DNA of 64,000 nt from NCBI GenBank assembly GCA_964601225.1, contig CAZRMM010000008.1:16030-80029 (forward strand), read 5' to 3'. The notes under the pieces were generated by a model, which made no database searches, was not told the origin of the DNA, and saw only the letters and a list, made by a program, of their open reading frames with translations. Below are positions 1-7,718 of the stretch, one piece after another. Positions within the stretch are counted from its first letter, which is position 1. Each line of letters opens with the position of its first letter. The position numbers and the translations under genes were made by a program. Source of the stretch: CAYRGC01 sp964601225 (lineage in GTDB: Bacteria > Patescibacteriota > Gracilibacteria > Peribacterales > Peribacteraceae).

Positions 1-192
1 TTTTTAGTTTCTTCAGTCATCGACGAGCATCTGTAGCACTTACTGGCTTTCGCTAAAATCTGCCGTAGAATACGCAGGCGTTCTTTTGCCAGTATGGGAC
101 AGCGCTCAGCTGGCCGACGAGCCCGAAGGGGCGAGTCGCAAGAAGAAAAGCCGCTGCGCGATCGTTCCATTCTGGATACTCTTTCATACCGT

Positions 193-268
193 GGGGCTGT
201 AGCTCAGCTGATAGAGCGCTACATTCGCATTGTAGAGGTCAGGGGTTTAAGTCCCCTCAGCTCCACCA
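193..268 (+). tRNA. tRNA-Ala (anticodon CGC)
   Basis: The sequence folds as a complete cloverleaf. The acceptor stem GGGGCTG pairs with CAGCTCC, with one G-T pair. The D-arm is AGCTCAGCTGATAGAGC. The anticodon stem CTACA/TGTAG holds the loop TTCGCAT, giving anticodon CGC (reads GCG, alanine). The T-arm is AGGGG-TTTAAGT-CCCCT, and the CCA end is encoded. The last 12 bases plus the next A recur at 3311-3323, on the other side of the helicase gene. Confidence 0.95.
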
Positions 269-305
269 AATTGACCATTTATATAAAATATTATATAATA
301 ATAAC

Positions 306-3242
306 ATGGAGCTGGGATTGCTCAGTTTAGCTGAAAACAAGGTCTTATCGGCCATTGAAAACATATCCCAATCTGACGAGGAAGTAGCTAAATTTGCCCA
401 AAAAACTCATGTAGAAGTAAGACAATTGCTGGAATTATCGGATATACAACGAGGCGTATATGAACATCTGAAAGGCCTGCAGCTTCGGCTAAAAGTTATT
501 CGAAATATTAAGATGAACTGGCCTATTTGGCAGCAGCAAAATACTCACATCAATATTCGATTGAACCAATGGCAAGGACTTGAACAACTTGTACGCTTCT
601 TAGAAGACGACAATTATGAATTTGATGCAGGCTACGACGTGGAGAAAGCAAATGATGACAATCCACTGGTTGGCCATTACATTCAGCCAACAGGCGCTGG
701 AAAAACCGGACTCTTCGCAATCCAGACCGCACTCGCTCACGTAAAGACCTTGGTCCTCGTACCGTTTGATAATCTCATGTATCAAACGGAAAAAGATTTT
801 AAATCTGTTGGAGGAATTCAGTCAGAGAATATTGGTGTTCTTGCTCGCGGAGCAGATAAGGAGCTGTATAAAAGACGTGCTTTGATCACTACATACGGAG
901 GTCATCTTTCGCGAATGAAGCGAGATGAAGATTATCGAAATATGGTCCAGCAAGAATGCGAGCTTGTTCTCTGTGACGAAGGACATATGGCATTGGGCGC
1001 AGTCACGCAAGAAATGATCTCTGCAATTGATGAGCTGGCAGAAGAAGAAATGACTCAAGAAGAACGTGAAGCAGAAAAAGAAGTTTTGGAAGGAAATGGT
1101 AAGTTCATGCCTAGCAAGGCAATTAAAATTGCCTTCACTGCAACACCTAAGCTTTCTGCTAAACACATTCGACAGAAATTTGGTCGTTGCATCGGACGAG
1201 TTTATCAGGCTGAACTCGTAAGGTTAGGCGTAAACGTTCCATATAAAATTATTCATACCGATGGAACAATTGAAGAAGATGATCACATTGTCGATCGAAT
1301 GACCGAAGAAGAGGAGATAAAAATCCTTCACCGTGAAGGTGTATATAAAAAATTGCTTACGGAATATGCAGCAGCTCTAGCTACTTATCGATCAATGAAA
1401 AAGGGATCGTCTGCAGAGCAGGAAATGCCTGTCTATGGTATGGGTTTCTGCACCAATCATGAGGAATGCGAGGAATTCCTGGCAGATGCAGATTCATTGG
1501 GATTGAAGTTTGAGCTTTTGACCGGAAGAGAGTTGAAACGAGGTGAAAAAGGCAGAGATCAATTAAAGGATGCTGAAGCCCGGCTTCTTAAGCATGAAAT
1601 CGATGGCTTTGTTACTGTTGAAAAACTAGCCACTGGCTATAGTCCGGATTTTATTAATACGATTCTGTGGGCTCGCGTTACCAGTTCAGCAAAAACCGTG
1701 CAGGGAATTGGACGTGGTGGACGCTCTCATATGTACCCTGGAGGAATCCGTAAGACAGATTGTACTGTCATTGAAACAAATTGGACCCTTACGAAGAAGG
1801 CAAAGCGAAGGAAAAAGATTCCATTGCGTTTGGCAGATGCCTTAAGTGATCAGGGCGAAGATGCTGAAGCTATTTGTGGAATGGCAAATGGATCAAAATT
1901 AGATATTAGAAATAATTCTAAGTTCGAAGAAAGAGAACGTATTCGCGAGCTTATTAAAAATCAATTTATACCTAAAACATGGACGGAAATAAGCGGTGTA
2001 AAAAGACTAAAAATCAAAATAGACGTATATGGACTTGCTGCGCTTTCAACATTATTTGAAGTTAAATCAGGTGCGACAGATAGAGAAGCTTTTATTCAGT
2101 TGGGTAAAGCTATTTGGGGAGATGAATGGATTGATCCGGCAGAAGAAAAAAGGGAAATTGTCAGGCAATTACTAAAGGCCCAATACACGCCAGCTTCCTG
2201 GAAGGAAATGGATCGCCCGGGTAGGAGCGGCTTTACTATTGATGGCTTAAGACTTTCTGCAACTGCAAAACTTTTCAATATTGAAGGAGACCCTGTTAAA
2301 AAAAGGGATGTACATGAAGAATTAGGCAAGGTTATTTGGTCAGATGAATGGATAGATCCTGATGAAATTAAAAGAGAAAAACTCCGCAGAAAAATTATGG
2401 AGATCTATACTCCTGAGACTTGGATAGAAATAGGTTCGAAGCGATCGGGATTGAGAATTGAAAATAAGGGATTGGAGGCAATAGCAAGTATTTTTGGTCT
2501 TCATGGTGATCCAACAAGACAAATGATTCATCATAAAGAATTAGGAAGAGCGATTTGGGGTGACAATCCTGTTTTTGAAAGCAAAGAAGCGGGTGTAAGA
2601 AAAGATCTAATTGCTAATTTGATAAAGTCGAATTATGAGCCTAATACATGGGTAAAAATGAAGACCTCCGATATGCATGCTTTTAAAGTCGATGGACTTG
2701 GCATTTCCGCTGTTATGACACTTTTTGAAATAGAAGATCCCGCTATTAGCAGGCAAAAGCTGATTGAGCTTGGTAAAGCTATTTGGCAAAAAGAATGGAA
2801 TGATCCTGAGGGGGAAAATAAAGAACGAATACGCGCATTTATTAAAAATACTTGGACCCCCAGAAGTTGGATGGGGATTACTATGCGCGAAAGAAAGAAA
2901 ATTGCTTTCGAAGGAATGGGCTTAGCAGCTCTGACAACTTTGTTTGAAGTAGATTGGGATACAAACTACACAGTTGAGGTACACAACAAGTTGGGACAAA
3001 TAATTTGGGGAGACGAATGGAAAGACCCTCTAACTGAAGACAGAGAAAAGGCTCTGAATTTTATTAGAAGCCACTATACTGTCGATTCATGGATAAATCT
3101 CGGCAGTGAAAATAATGGGCTCAAAATTGAGGGATATGGACTATATGCGTTAGCTACTCTTTTTGGAGTAAAAGGAGACGCAGTCTACAAAGAAGTAAGA
3201 CAGGAAATTGCAAAATTGATTTGGCCTGAAGCAAGAGAATAG
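306..3242 (+). CDS. DEAD/DEAH-type helicase with six C-terminal repeats
   Basis: The 978-residue protein has a superfamily 2 helicase half (about residues 1-530). It shows a Walker A-like PTGAGKTGL near residue 130, a DEGH box near 225, FTATP (motif III), and a C-terminal RecA-like half with GIGRGGR (motif VI). This resembles type III restriction or UvrB-like helicases. From about residue 538 there are six tandem units of about 74 residues. Each has a core like GLxALxTLFxV, then LGKxIWGDEW, DP, and YTPxSWxEI. I do not recognise the repeat family; nucleic-acid or partner binding is a guess. The gene is clearly AT-richer than its surroundings and lies between the tRNA-Ala gene and a copy of its 3' end, suggesting acquired DNA. 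There is no Shine-Dalgarno before the ATG. Confidence 0.85.
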   Translation: MELGLLSLAENKVLSAIENISQSDEEVAKFAQKTHVEVRQLLELSDIQRGVYEHLKGLQLRLKVIRNIKMNWPIWQQQNTHINIRLNQWQGLEQLVRFLEDDNYEFDAGYDVEKANDDNPLVGHYIQPTGAGKTGLFAIQTALAHVKTLVLVPFDNLMYQTEKDFKSVGGIQSENIGVLARGADKELYKRRALITTYGGHLSRMKRDEDYRNMVQQECELVLCDEGHMALGAVTQEMISAIDELAEEEMTQEEREAEKEVLEGNGKFMPSKAIKIAFTATPKLSAKHIRQKFGRCIGRVYQAELVRLGVNVPYKIIHTDGTIEEDDHIVDRMTEEEEIKILHREGVYKKLLTEYAAALATYRSMKKGSSAEQEMPVYGMGFCTNHEECEEFLADADSLGLKFELLTGRELKRGEKGRDQLKDAEARLLKHEIDGFVTVEKLATGYSPDFINTILWARVTSSAKTVQGIGRGGRSHMYPGGIRKTDCTVIETNWTLTKKAKRRKKIPLRLADALSDQGEDAEAICGMANGSKLDIRNNSKFEERERIRELIKNQFIPKTWTEISGVKRLKIKIDVYGLAALSTLFEVKSGATDREAFIQLGKAIWGDEWIDPAEEKREIVRQLLKAQYTPASWKEMDRPGRSGFTIDGLRLSATAKLFNIEGDPVKKRDVHEELGKVIWSDEWIDPDEIKREKLRRKIMEIYTPETWIEIGSKRSGLRIENKGLEAIASIFGLHGDPTRQMIHHKELGRAIWGDNPVFESKEAGVRKDLIANLIKSNYEPNTWVKMKTSDMHAFKVDGLGISAVMTLFEIEDPAISRQKLIELGKAIWQKEWNDPEGENKERIRAFIKNTWTPRSWMGITMRERKKIAFEGMGLAALTTLFEVDWDTNYTVEVHNKLGQIIWGDEWKDPLTEDREKALNFIRSHYTVDSWINLGSENNGLKIEGYGLYALATLFGVKGDAVYKEVRQEIAKLIWPEARE
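1916..3239 (+). repeat. six tandem ~74-residue protein repeats in the helicase
   Basis: Six degenerate units of about 222 bases encode the C-terminal half of the helicase. They align on IWGDEW (or IWSDEW, IWQKEW, IWPEA at the end), TLF/SIF and W-x-E/K-I/M. The units differ considerably at DNA level, so the duplication is old. Confidence 0.85.
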
Positions 3243-3310
3243 ATTTTAGTCTAGTCATATCTCACACAAAAATTCTATTAGTTCAATAAGGTGATTCCAG
3301 TTTCTTCGTA

Positions 3311-3323
3311 TCAGCTCCACCAA
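3311..3323 (+). repeat. 13-bp copy of the tRNA-Ala 3' end (att-like)
   Basis: TCAGCTCCACCAA here exactly matches bases 257-269, the 3' end of tRNA-Ala plus one base. The two copies are direct repeats bracketing the AT-rich helicase gene. This is the usual footprint of tRNA-targeted integration. It could instead belong to the element carrying the adjacent GIY-YIG gene. Confidence 0.6.
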
Positions 3324-3375
3324 CCTTCGCGCAGCGAAGGTTGCCGACCGTAGTCCCGGAGGCGGAGGTCGGCTA
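3322..3375 (+). repeat. two adjacent hairpins upstream of the GIY-YIG gene
   Basis: AACCTTCGC-GCA-GCGAAGGTT (3322-3342) is a perfect 9-bp hairpin. It is followed directly by GCCGACC (3343-3349) pairing with GGTCGGC near 3369-3375. There is no T-run, so these do not look like terminators. They may be end structures of a small mobile element containing the nuclease gene. Confidence 0.55.
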
Positions 3376-3441
3376 TTCATCCTGGAACGTCGCTGCGGCT
3401 ACGGTTGGCAGGCCACTCAGCACGCAGTACGATACTTTGCT

Positions 3442-3708
3442 ATGTGGAATTACGTTTATGTCCTTGAGAATCATGAAGGTCGACAATATGTGGGGTTTAC
3501 GCAAGACATTGAGCATAGACTCCAGAAACATAACCACGGCGAGGTTCCTCATACTTCGAAATATCGGCCTTGGCAGCTCAAGTTCGCTTGTTCATTCCAG
3601 ACAAAGGAACAGGCGATGCTTTTCGAAAAATACTTGAAATCGGGCTCAGGAACGATGTTTCGATATCGGCATCTTGTACCGAATGGACGAAGAGCGTCTT
3701 CCAGCTAA
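3442..3708 (+). CDS. small GIY-YIG domain nuclease
   Basis: The 88-residue protein begins MWNYVYVLEN and continues GRQYVGFTQDIEHRLQKHN, the two-strand plus helix core of a standalone GIY-YIG domain (UPF0213/SLX1-like). The catalytic Arg is in EHRLQ, and the Glu falls in LFEKYLKS. The family cleaves DNA; the physiological substrate of these tiny versions is unknown. Its surroundings (paired hairpins and a tRNA-end copy) suggest it lies in a repetitive or mobile module. Base composition returns to the high-GC norm here, unlike the preceding helicase. Confidence 0.85.
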   Translation: MWNYVYVLENHEGRQYVGFTQDIEHRLQKHNHGEVPHTSKYRPWQLKFACSFQTKEQAMLFEKYLKSGSGTMFRYRHLVPNGRRASSS

Positions 3709-3729
3709 ATTCGGGAAGGCAACGATCAA

Positions 3730-3758
3730 TTGACTTCTCATCGGCGCTCCCTTTGAAT
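3730..3758 (+). promoter_or_regulatory. promoter of the 3766 gene
   Basis: TTGACT (3730-3735), a 17-bp spacer, then TTGAAT (3753-3758). The ATG at 3766 is 7 bases after the -10 box, so the mRNA would be essentially leaderless. Confidence 0.5.
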
Positions 3759-3765
3759 GAGGGGT

Positions 3766-4248
3766 ATGCCCAAATCCCTCGGTTGCGGCGCCATGCTGGC
3801 GGTCATGCTCATTGCCCTCATTTTGCTGATGGTCGGCTCGAATGAGGCCATCGGGTACTACCTCAGTCACTGCCAGGAAGCGGACATGTTCGACTGCATG
3901 CTCGGACAGGTGGAAGATCCGAAGCCCGACGAAGGCGACGCGGTCGCGACGGGCACCTACAGCTACAAGGATTACCCCGTGACGATCACGATGAATATCC
4001 CGCTGGCGGGAGGCGCCGTGGACGGCACCGTTTCGGGTACGTGCGAGGGACAGGTGAAGGGCAACTACAGCGGAGGCTCGATCAGCGGAACTTTGTCCGG
4101 CGCGTGCAGTCCGTTCTTCGTCAATATTCCCGCGAGCGGTGACTTTAACGGAACGGTGAATAAAGGCGGCAAGACCGTGCCGATCACCTTTACGGGTCGC
4201 GGCGGCGGCTTTTCGCATCAGGGATCGATGACGTTGACGTATCCCTGA
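3766..4248 (+). CDS. secreted or membrane-anchored hypothetical protein
   Basis: This is a 160-residue protein not recognised as a known family. An N-terminal hydrophobic segment (about residues 10-27) is a signal anchor. The exported part is Gly/Thr/Ser-rich with alternating beta-type patterns (GTVSGTCEGQVKGNYSGG), suggesting a small beta-sandwich or beta-helix on the cell surface, and has several Cys that could form disulfides. I chose the ATG at 3766 over an upstream one at 3757 because the former sits 7 bases after a -10-like box. Confidence 0.6.
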   Translation: MPKSLGCGAMLAVMLIALILLMVGSNEAIGYYLSHCQEADMFDCMLGQVEDPKPDEGDAVATGTYSYKDYPVTITMNIPLAGGAVDGTVSGTCEGQVKGNYSGGSISGTLSGACSPFFVNIPASGDFNGTVNKGGKTVPITFTGRGGGFSHQGSMTLTYP

Positions 4249-4291
4249 GAAGAATTCGCCGACGACAGGTTCCGTGCGTCGTTCGATCGAC

Positions 4292-4696
4292 TCACTTCCG
4301 GTTCATCCACGTGATGGCGATCTGAAGACAAGTCGCGAAGGTCACCCAAAGGAGGTAGGGCATTTGGGCGTACGCGATCCATGGCATTGCATTGTGGATT
4401 GCCGCCATCGCCCAAATCAATGTGCCAAGCACCGCAACGATATCGGCGGTGGCCAGGGCGTTATTTTTCAGGCGGAACTGGATGGGAGTGAACGCTGCGT
4501 TTGCAACGAGGTTGAGAATGAAGGGGAGAGTCATCACTGCGGGAATATTTCCCAGAGTGAATGCAACGAAGACGGCGCCGAAGGTAACGGCAATGATCGC
4601 ATAGAGAAGGGTCCAGACGGGTCCGAATACCCACGCCGGTGGCGCCCAGGCGGGCTTTTTGAGCTCGGCGTAGCGCTTAGAGGAATTCATTCCCAT
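4292..4696 (-). CDS. tspO: TspO/MBR family membrane protein
   Basis: A protein of about 134 residues with five predicted membrane helices and the TspO hallmarks: KKPAWAPPAWVFGPVWTLLY near the N terminus, ALxxA-type helices and many Trp residues. TspO proteins bind porphyrins and other hydrophobic ligands and are linked to tetrapyrrole and oxidative-stress responses. The open frame extends further upstream, but AAGGG lies 9 bases before the ATG at 4696 and family length fits this start. Confidence 0.85.
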   Translation of the reverse strand: MGMNSSKRYAELKKPAWAPPAWVFGPVWTLLYAIIAVTFGAVFVAFTLGNIPAVMTLPFILNLVANAAFTPIQFRLKNNALATADIVAVLGTLIWAMAAIHNAMPWIAYAQMPYLLWVTFATCLQIAITWMNRK

Positions 4697-4741
4697 ATCA
4701 TAGCACCCTTGAGAATCCGTTTTCGTACACGGGAGAAAAGA

Positions 4742-4770
4742 ATGACAAATTAAACAAATTATAGTATAAT
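4742..4770 (+). promoter_or_regulatory. promoter for the small lipoprotein gene
   Basis: ATGACA (4742-4747), 17 bp, TATAAT (4765-4770): a near-consensus housekeeping promoter with a start point near 4777. Unlike most neighbours, it is followed by a 5' leader of about 68 bases. Confidence 0.65.
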
Positions 4771-4779
4771 GTTCATTAT

Positions 4780-4819
4780 CCATTCTCGTTCCACGCCGAA
4801 GGATCGGCGTCGGGAATGG
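4780..4819 (+). promoter_or_regulatory. 5' leader hairpin of the small lipoprotein mRNA
   Basis: CCATTC (4780-4785) pairs with GAATGG (4814-4819). Inside, ACGCCG-AAGGAT-CGGCGT (4793-4810) forms a perfect 6-bp hairpin. The structure occupies the start of the predicted leader and ends about 12 bases before the AAAAGGGGA ribosome site. Confidence 0.5.
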
Positions 4820-4844
4820 TCCTGATCTTTAAAAGGGGAAACGC

Positions 4845-5048
4845 ATGATGCTTCGTTTCGCCGCCGCGGCTCTTCTGCTCGCCTCGTTCGTTGGATGCAA
4901 GAGCGCTCCTCCGCTGAACGTCAACGTTCGGTTTGAGAGCCCCTTATCCTCCAGCGTACTGGGCCAGAAGTACGTCACGAGAGTGGAATATTCCTTCTCG
5001 AACGGACAGCAAGGGATCGCGGCAACGATCGCCCCCGACGGCCGGTAA
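4845..5048 (+). CDS. small lipoprotein
   Basis: A 67-residue product with a short signal peptide (RFAAAALLLASFVGC) and lipobox Cys at residue 18. The mature peptide of about 50 residues is not recognised. The start is well supported: AAAAGGGGA ends 5 bases before the first ATG, the clearest Shine-Dalgarno in the window. A strong promoter and leader hairpin precede it and an intrinsic terminator follows, so it is a monocistronic unit. Confidence 0.65.
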   Translation: MMLRFAAAALLLASFVGCKSAPPLNVNVRFESPLSSSVLGQKYVTRVEYSFSNGQQGIAATIAPDGR

Positions 5049-5068
5049 ACCGCCGGCCACATGATCAA

Positions 5069-5106
5069 ACAAAGGCCTCGTTGCGTCACAGCGCGAGGTC
5101 TTTTCT
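5069..5106 (+). terminator. intrinsic terminator after the small lipoprotein
   Basis: AAAGGCCTCG and CGCGAGGTCTTTT form a stem with one G-T pair, followed by a short T-tract. Confidence 0.55.
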
Positions 5107-5189
5107 TGAGCTTCCCTCCCCTTTTCGATCTGGTACAATCTCCCGGCTTTCCGACAGCAGTTGTTTCACATCATCGTTCGAGGAAATAT

Positions 5190-5264
5190 GGCCCTGTAGC
5201 TCACCGGTAGAGCGCTGCCCTGAAGAGGCAGGCGTAGTCAGTTCGATTCTGACCGGGGCCACCA
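5190..5264 (+). tRNA. tRNA-Phe (anticodon GAA)
   Basis: Complete cloverleaf with acceptor GGCCCTG/CGGGGCC (one T-G pair), D-arm AGCTCACCGGTAGAGC, and anticodon stem CTGCC/GGCAG around loop CTGAAGA, giving GAA. The T-arm is CAGTTCGATTCTG and CCA is encoded. TACAAT at 5134-5139 could be its -10 box, but no -35 is obvious. Confidence 0.92.
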
Positions 5265-5354
5265 TCCGTCTTCGCTCCGCTGCGCCGGGATGGGTTTTTT
5301 GATGTGTCCATGGCAAAGTTCGAGGCCATCGGCTCGCTCAGCAGGTTGCCATTT

Positions 5355-6695
5355 TTATCGTGCTTTCAGGGTCTCCGCGATCGCCGACGCGAGCCGCTTC
5401 GCCAAGATGACGTTCGGCTCCGGGGCATTAAAATGACAGCAGTTGTCGGTATAGACCGCGGTCTTCACGGAGTCGAATGCGTCCGAGGCGTCGACGAAGG
5501 CGATGCCGTCGGATTCCAGGCGCTTTCCCGCGTCGCGCAGGAGCGGATAGCCGTGTTCCACGTACGGCCTGAAGGGACTTTGGTCATCCCACGCTACGGT
5601 CTTCTCGGCCTTCGTCATGACGTGTTTCCCCGCGTACTGATTCGGCTGAAGCACGCTCAGGTACGCGATGCCGTTGGCCCGACTGAGCAGCCCGAGTTGC
5701 CGCGTGGCGTTTTCCCACACCGAAACGGCGTCGGCAACGAGGTCATCGGCGGAGCGGTAGCCGGGCATCGGTCCTGGATCGATGAGAGCGCGCATGCCGT
5801 CCCCGGGTCTGTAGAGCGTAAGGCTGCGCTTCGTTCGATCCAGGGTCGCCTCCGCACGGCTGTCGAGGATTTTCCAGAGGAGGTTGCCGCCCATCATCCT
5901 CGCCGGCAGCGAACGCGCGAAGGAGTCCGCGAGCTCCGCGCGTTGCCGTTCAAGCAGTTCGCCCCGGGCGCGCAGTAGCGTGAGGGCAGGATCGGCATTG
6001 GCTTGCCACAGACGACCGAACCAGCCGTACGGATAGAACGGGGACGCGCCGTAATCCATGTTGTAGATTTTTCCCATCGTCACTTCGTTGAAGCCGTCGA
6101 GGGACACGATCATGTCGAAGGTGGCGCCGAGCGACAAGACGTACTGAATCGCGAGGAGCTGCTGGGGCTCTTTGTGTCCGTAAAACGCGGTGGAGCTGAA
6201 CACGATGTTCTTGCCCTTGAGTGCCGGCAGTTTCTTGAGCTCCGCGCGGAGCGCGTCGTCTCCGCCCCAGTCGAGGAAGCCGCGGGCCACCGATCCGCCG
6301 GTAATGTTGATGACGAACCGCTTCGGATCCCGTTTCCGCACCAGCGGACCCGCGTCGGCCTCGAAGCCGTAGTCCGCGAGTTCTTCCTGTCCGTACGGGC
6401 GGGCATTTCTGCGGTCGCCCGCGCGCAGGCTCACGCCGAAGTAGGGATTGAACACCTCGCGGTTCGCAGCGTTGACGTTGAGGGCGCCCGTGCCGGTCTT
6501 ATGATTCGCCGTCGAACCGGCGATCGCCTCTTTCTCGTTTGCGATCCTTCCGTAGGTGACGATCCTTCCCTCGAGGAGACAGAGAGTGATCCACGATCCC
6601 GCCTCGGCGGCGAGGAGGACGATGCAAACGATGAGGAGCCAGCCGGCGACGCGCGTCGCCGCGGAAGCAACCCGATGTCGTGGAAAGGATGTCAC
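5355..6695 (-). CDS. membrane-anchored SGNH/GDSL hydrolase-like protein
   Basis: A 446-residue protein with an N-terminal membrane helix (about 17-37). It has SGNH blocks: ITGGSVARG (block I nucleophile Ser), DGFNE (block III Asn) and YTDNCCHFN (block V, Asp and His). These proteins deacylate or acylate extracellular polysaccharides and peptidoglycan. The start is GTG at 6695, with TAGACT (6702-6707) only six bases upstream, so the transcript is probably leaderless. It is divergent from the family 8 glycosyltransferase, suggesting a shared role in surface-glycan modification (inference). Confidence 0.7.
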   Translation of the reverse strand: MTSFPRHRVASAATRVAGWLLIVCIVLLAAEAGSWITLCLLEGRIVTYGRIANEKEAIAGSTANHKTGTGALNVNAANREVFNPYFGVSLRAGDRRNARPYGQEELADYGFEADAGPLVRKRDPKRFVINITGGSVARGFLDWGGDDALRAELKKLPALKGKNIVFSSTAFYGHKEPQQLLAIQYVLSLGATFDMIVSLDGFNEVTMGKIYNMDYGASPFYPYGWFGRLWQANADPALTLLRARGELLERQRAELADSFARSLPARMMGGNLLWKILDSRAEATLDRTKRSLTLYRPGDGMRALIDPGPMPGYRSADDLVADAVSVWENATRQLGLLSRANGIAYLSVLQPNQYAGKHVMTKAEKTVAWDDQSPFRPYVEHGYPLLRDAGKRLESDGIAFVDASDAFDSVKTAVYTDNCCHFNAPEPNVILAKRLASAIAETLKAR

Positions 6696-6803
6696 GACGG
6701 AAGTCTACCGCCCGCCCTTCGCAGTTCGCTTTGACGACGGGATGAGGATGGTTCGCCGACGTTCCGCGTCGCGCGGGCAACGCGGTTCCGGCACACTGCG
6801 GTC

Positions 6804-7661
6804 GTGAACGACAGCCTTCTCATCGGCTGCGCCGCGGACGAGGCGTTCGCGCCGGGACTCGCCGTGGCCGCGCGCTCCTTGTTGGAGCGTCTGCCACGGG
6901 GGATCGGGGCTCGTTTGTGGATCGTGGATGCCGGGCTCGCGGCGGCGACGAAGGAGAATCTGCGGCGGTCATGGGAAGAATTCGCCGTCGATCTGACCTG
7001 GATCCCGTTCGACGTCGCCCCCGTCCGCGGACTCAAAACGGAAGAGCGCTTTCCTCCGGTGACCTACGCTCGCCTGCTCCTGCCCGGACTGCTTCCCTCA
7101 ACAGAGCGGCGCCTCCTTTACCTCGACAGCGATCTTCTCGTTCGCGCGGACGTCCGCGAGCTCTGGCGGACCGATCTTCGGGGCGCTGCCTTCGGCGCGG
7201 TCCAGGATCTCGGGTGCCTCACCGTCTCCGAACCGTTGTACGGGCTTCGGAACTTCCGCGAGCTCGGGCTGCCTGCCGATCAACCCTATTGTAACGCGGG
7301 TGTATTGCTCATCGATCTCCCGCGCTGGCGTGCGGAGCGGATTTCCGAGCGCGTGATCGAGTACGTCGCCGCAAACCCGGACGCGGTGCAATGGCCAGAG
7401 CAGGACGGTCTCAATGCCGTCGCGGGAAGCCGCTGGACGGCGCTCGATCCCCGGTGGAATTCGCTCGTCGGCAGCCTTCGCACGTCATCCGCGCTCTCCT
7501 GGTCGGACGATCGCGTCGATCAGGAGACGCTCGCACGCTTCACCGTCGATCCCGCGATCGTCCACTTCATCGGTCCGGAGAAACCGTGGAAGGTTCGCAC
7601 GCGTCACCCGCAGGATGACGAATACCGAAAAATCCTTCGCAAAACGGCGTTTGCGAGCTGA
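6804..7661 (+). CDS. family 8 glycosyltransferase
   Basis: A 285-residue protein with the GT8 signature order: YLDSDLL (DXD, metal and nucleotide-sugar binding, near residue 105), NAGVLLIDL (near 160), WPEQDGLN, DPRWN, and the C-terminal IVHFIGPEKPW with the metal-ligating His. GT8 enzymes transfer glucose or galactose with retention, typically onto lipopolysaccharide cores, glycogenin or surface glycans. The acceptor here is unknown. The start is GTG, with CACACT ending six bases before it. Confidence 0.88.
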   Translation: MNDSLLIGCAADEAFAPGLAVAARSLLERLPRGIGARLWIVDAGLAAATKENLRRSWEEFAVDLTWIPFDVAPVRGLKTEERFPPVTYARLLLPGLLPSTERRLLYLDSDLLVRADVRELWRTDLRGAAFGAVQDLGCLTVSEPLYGLRNFRELGLPADQPYCNAGVLLIDLPRWRAERISERVIEYVAANPDAVQWPEQDGLNAVAGSRWTALDPRWNSLVGSLRTSSALSWSDDRVDQETLARFTVDPAIVHFIGPEKPWKVRTRHPQDDEYRKILRKTAFAS

Positions 7662-7706
7662 TTGCGGATACGCGGTTAGTTTCCTGCATGCGCCCGCGCT
7701 CTGGGC

Positions 7707-7712
7707 TACACT
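7707..7712 (+). promoter_or_regulatory. -10 box deciding the GTG start of PEP carboxylase
   Basis: TACACT lies six bases before GTG 7719, within GGGCTACACT. The same string occurs six bases before the ATG at 22113. No convincing -35 box was seen. Confidence 0.45.
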
Positions 7713-7718
7713 CGATCC

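Noticed and set aside
94..330. 78-codon plus-strand frame across tRNA-Ala
   Set aside because: It is the read-through translation of the tRNA gene and flanks; not protein coding.
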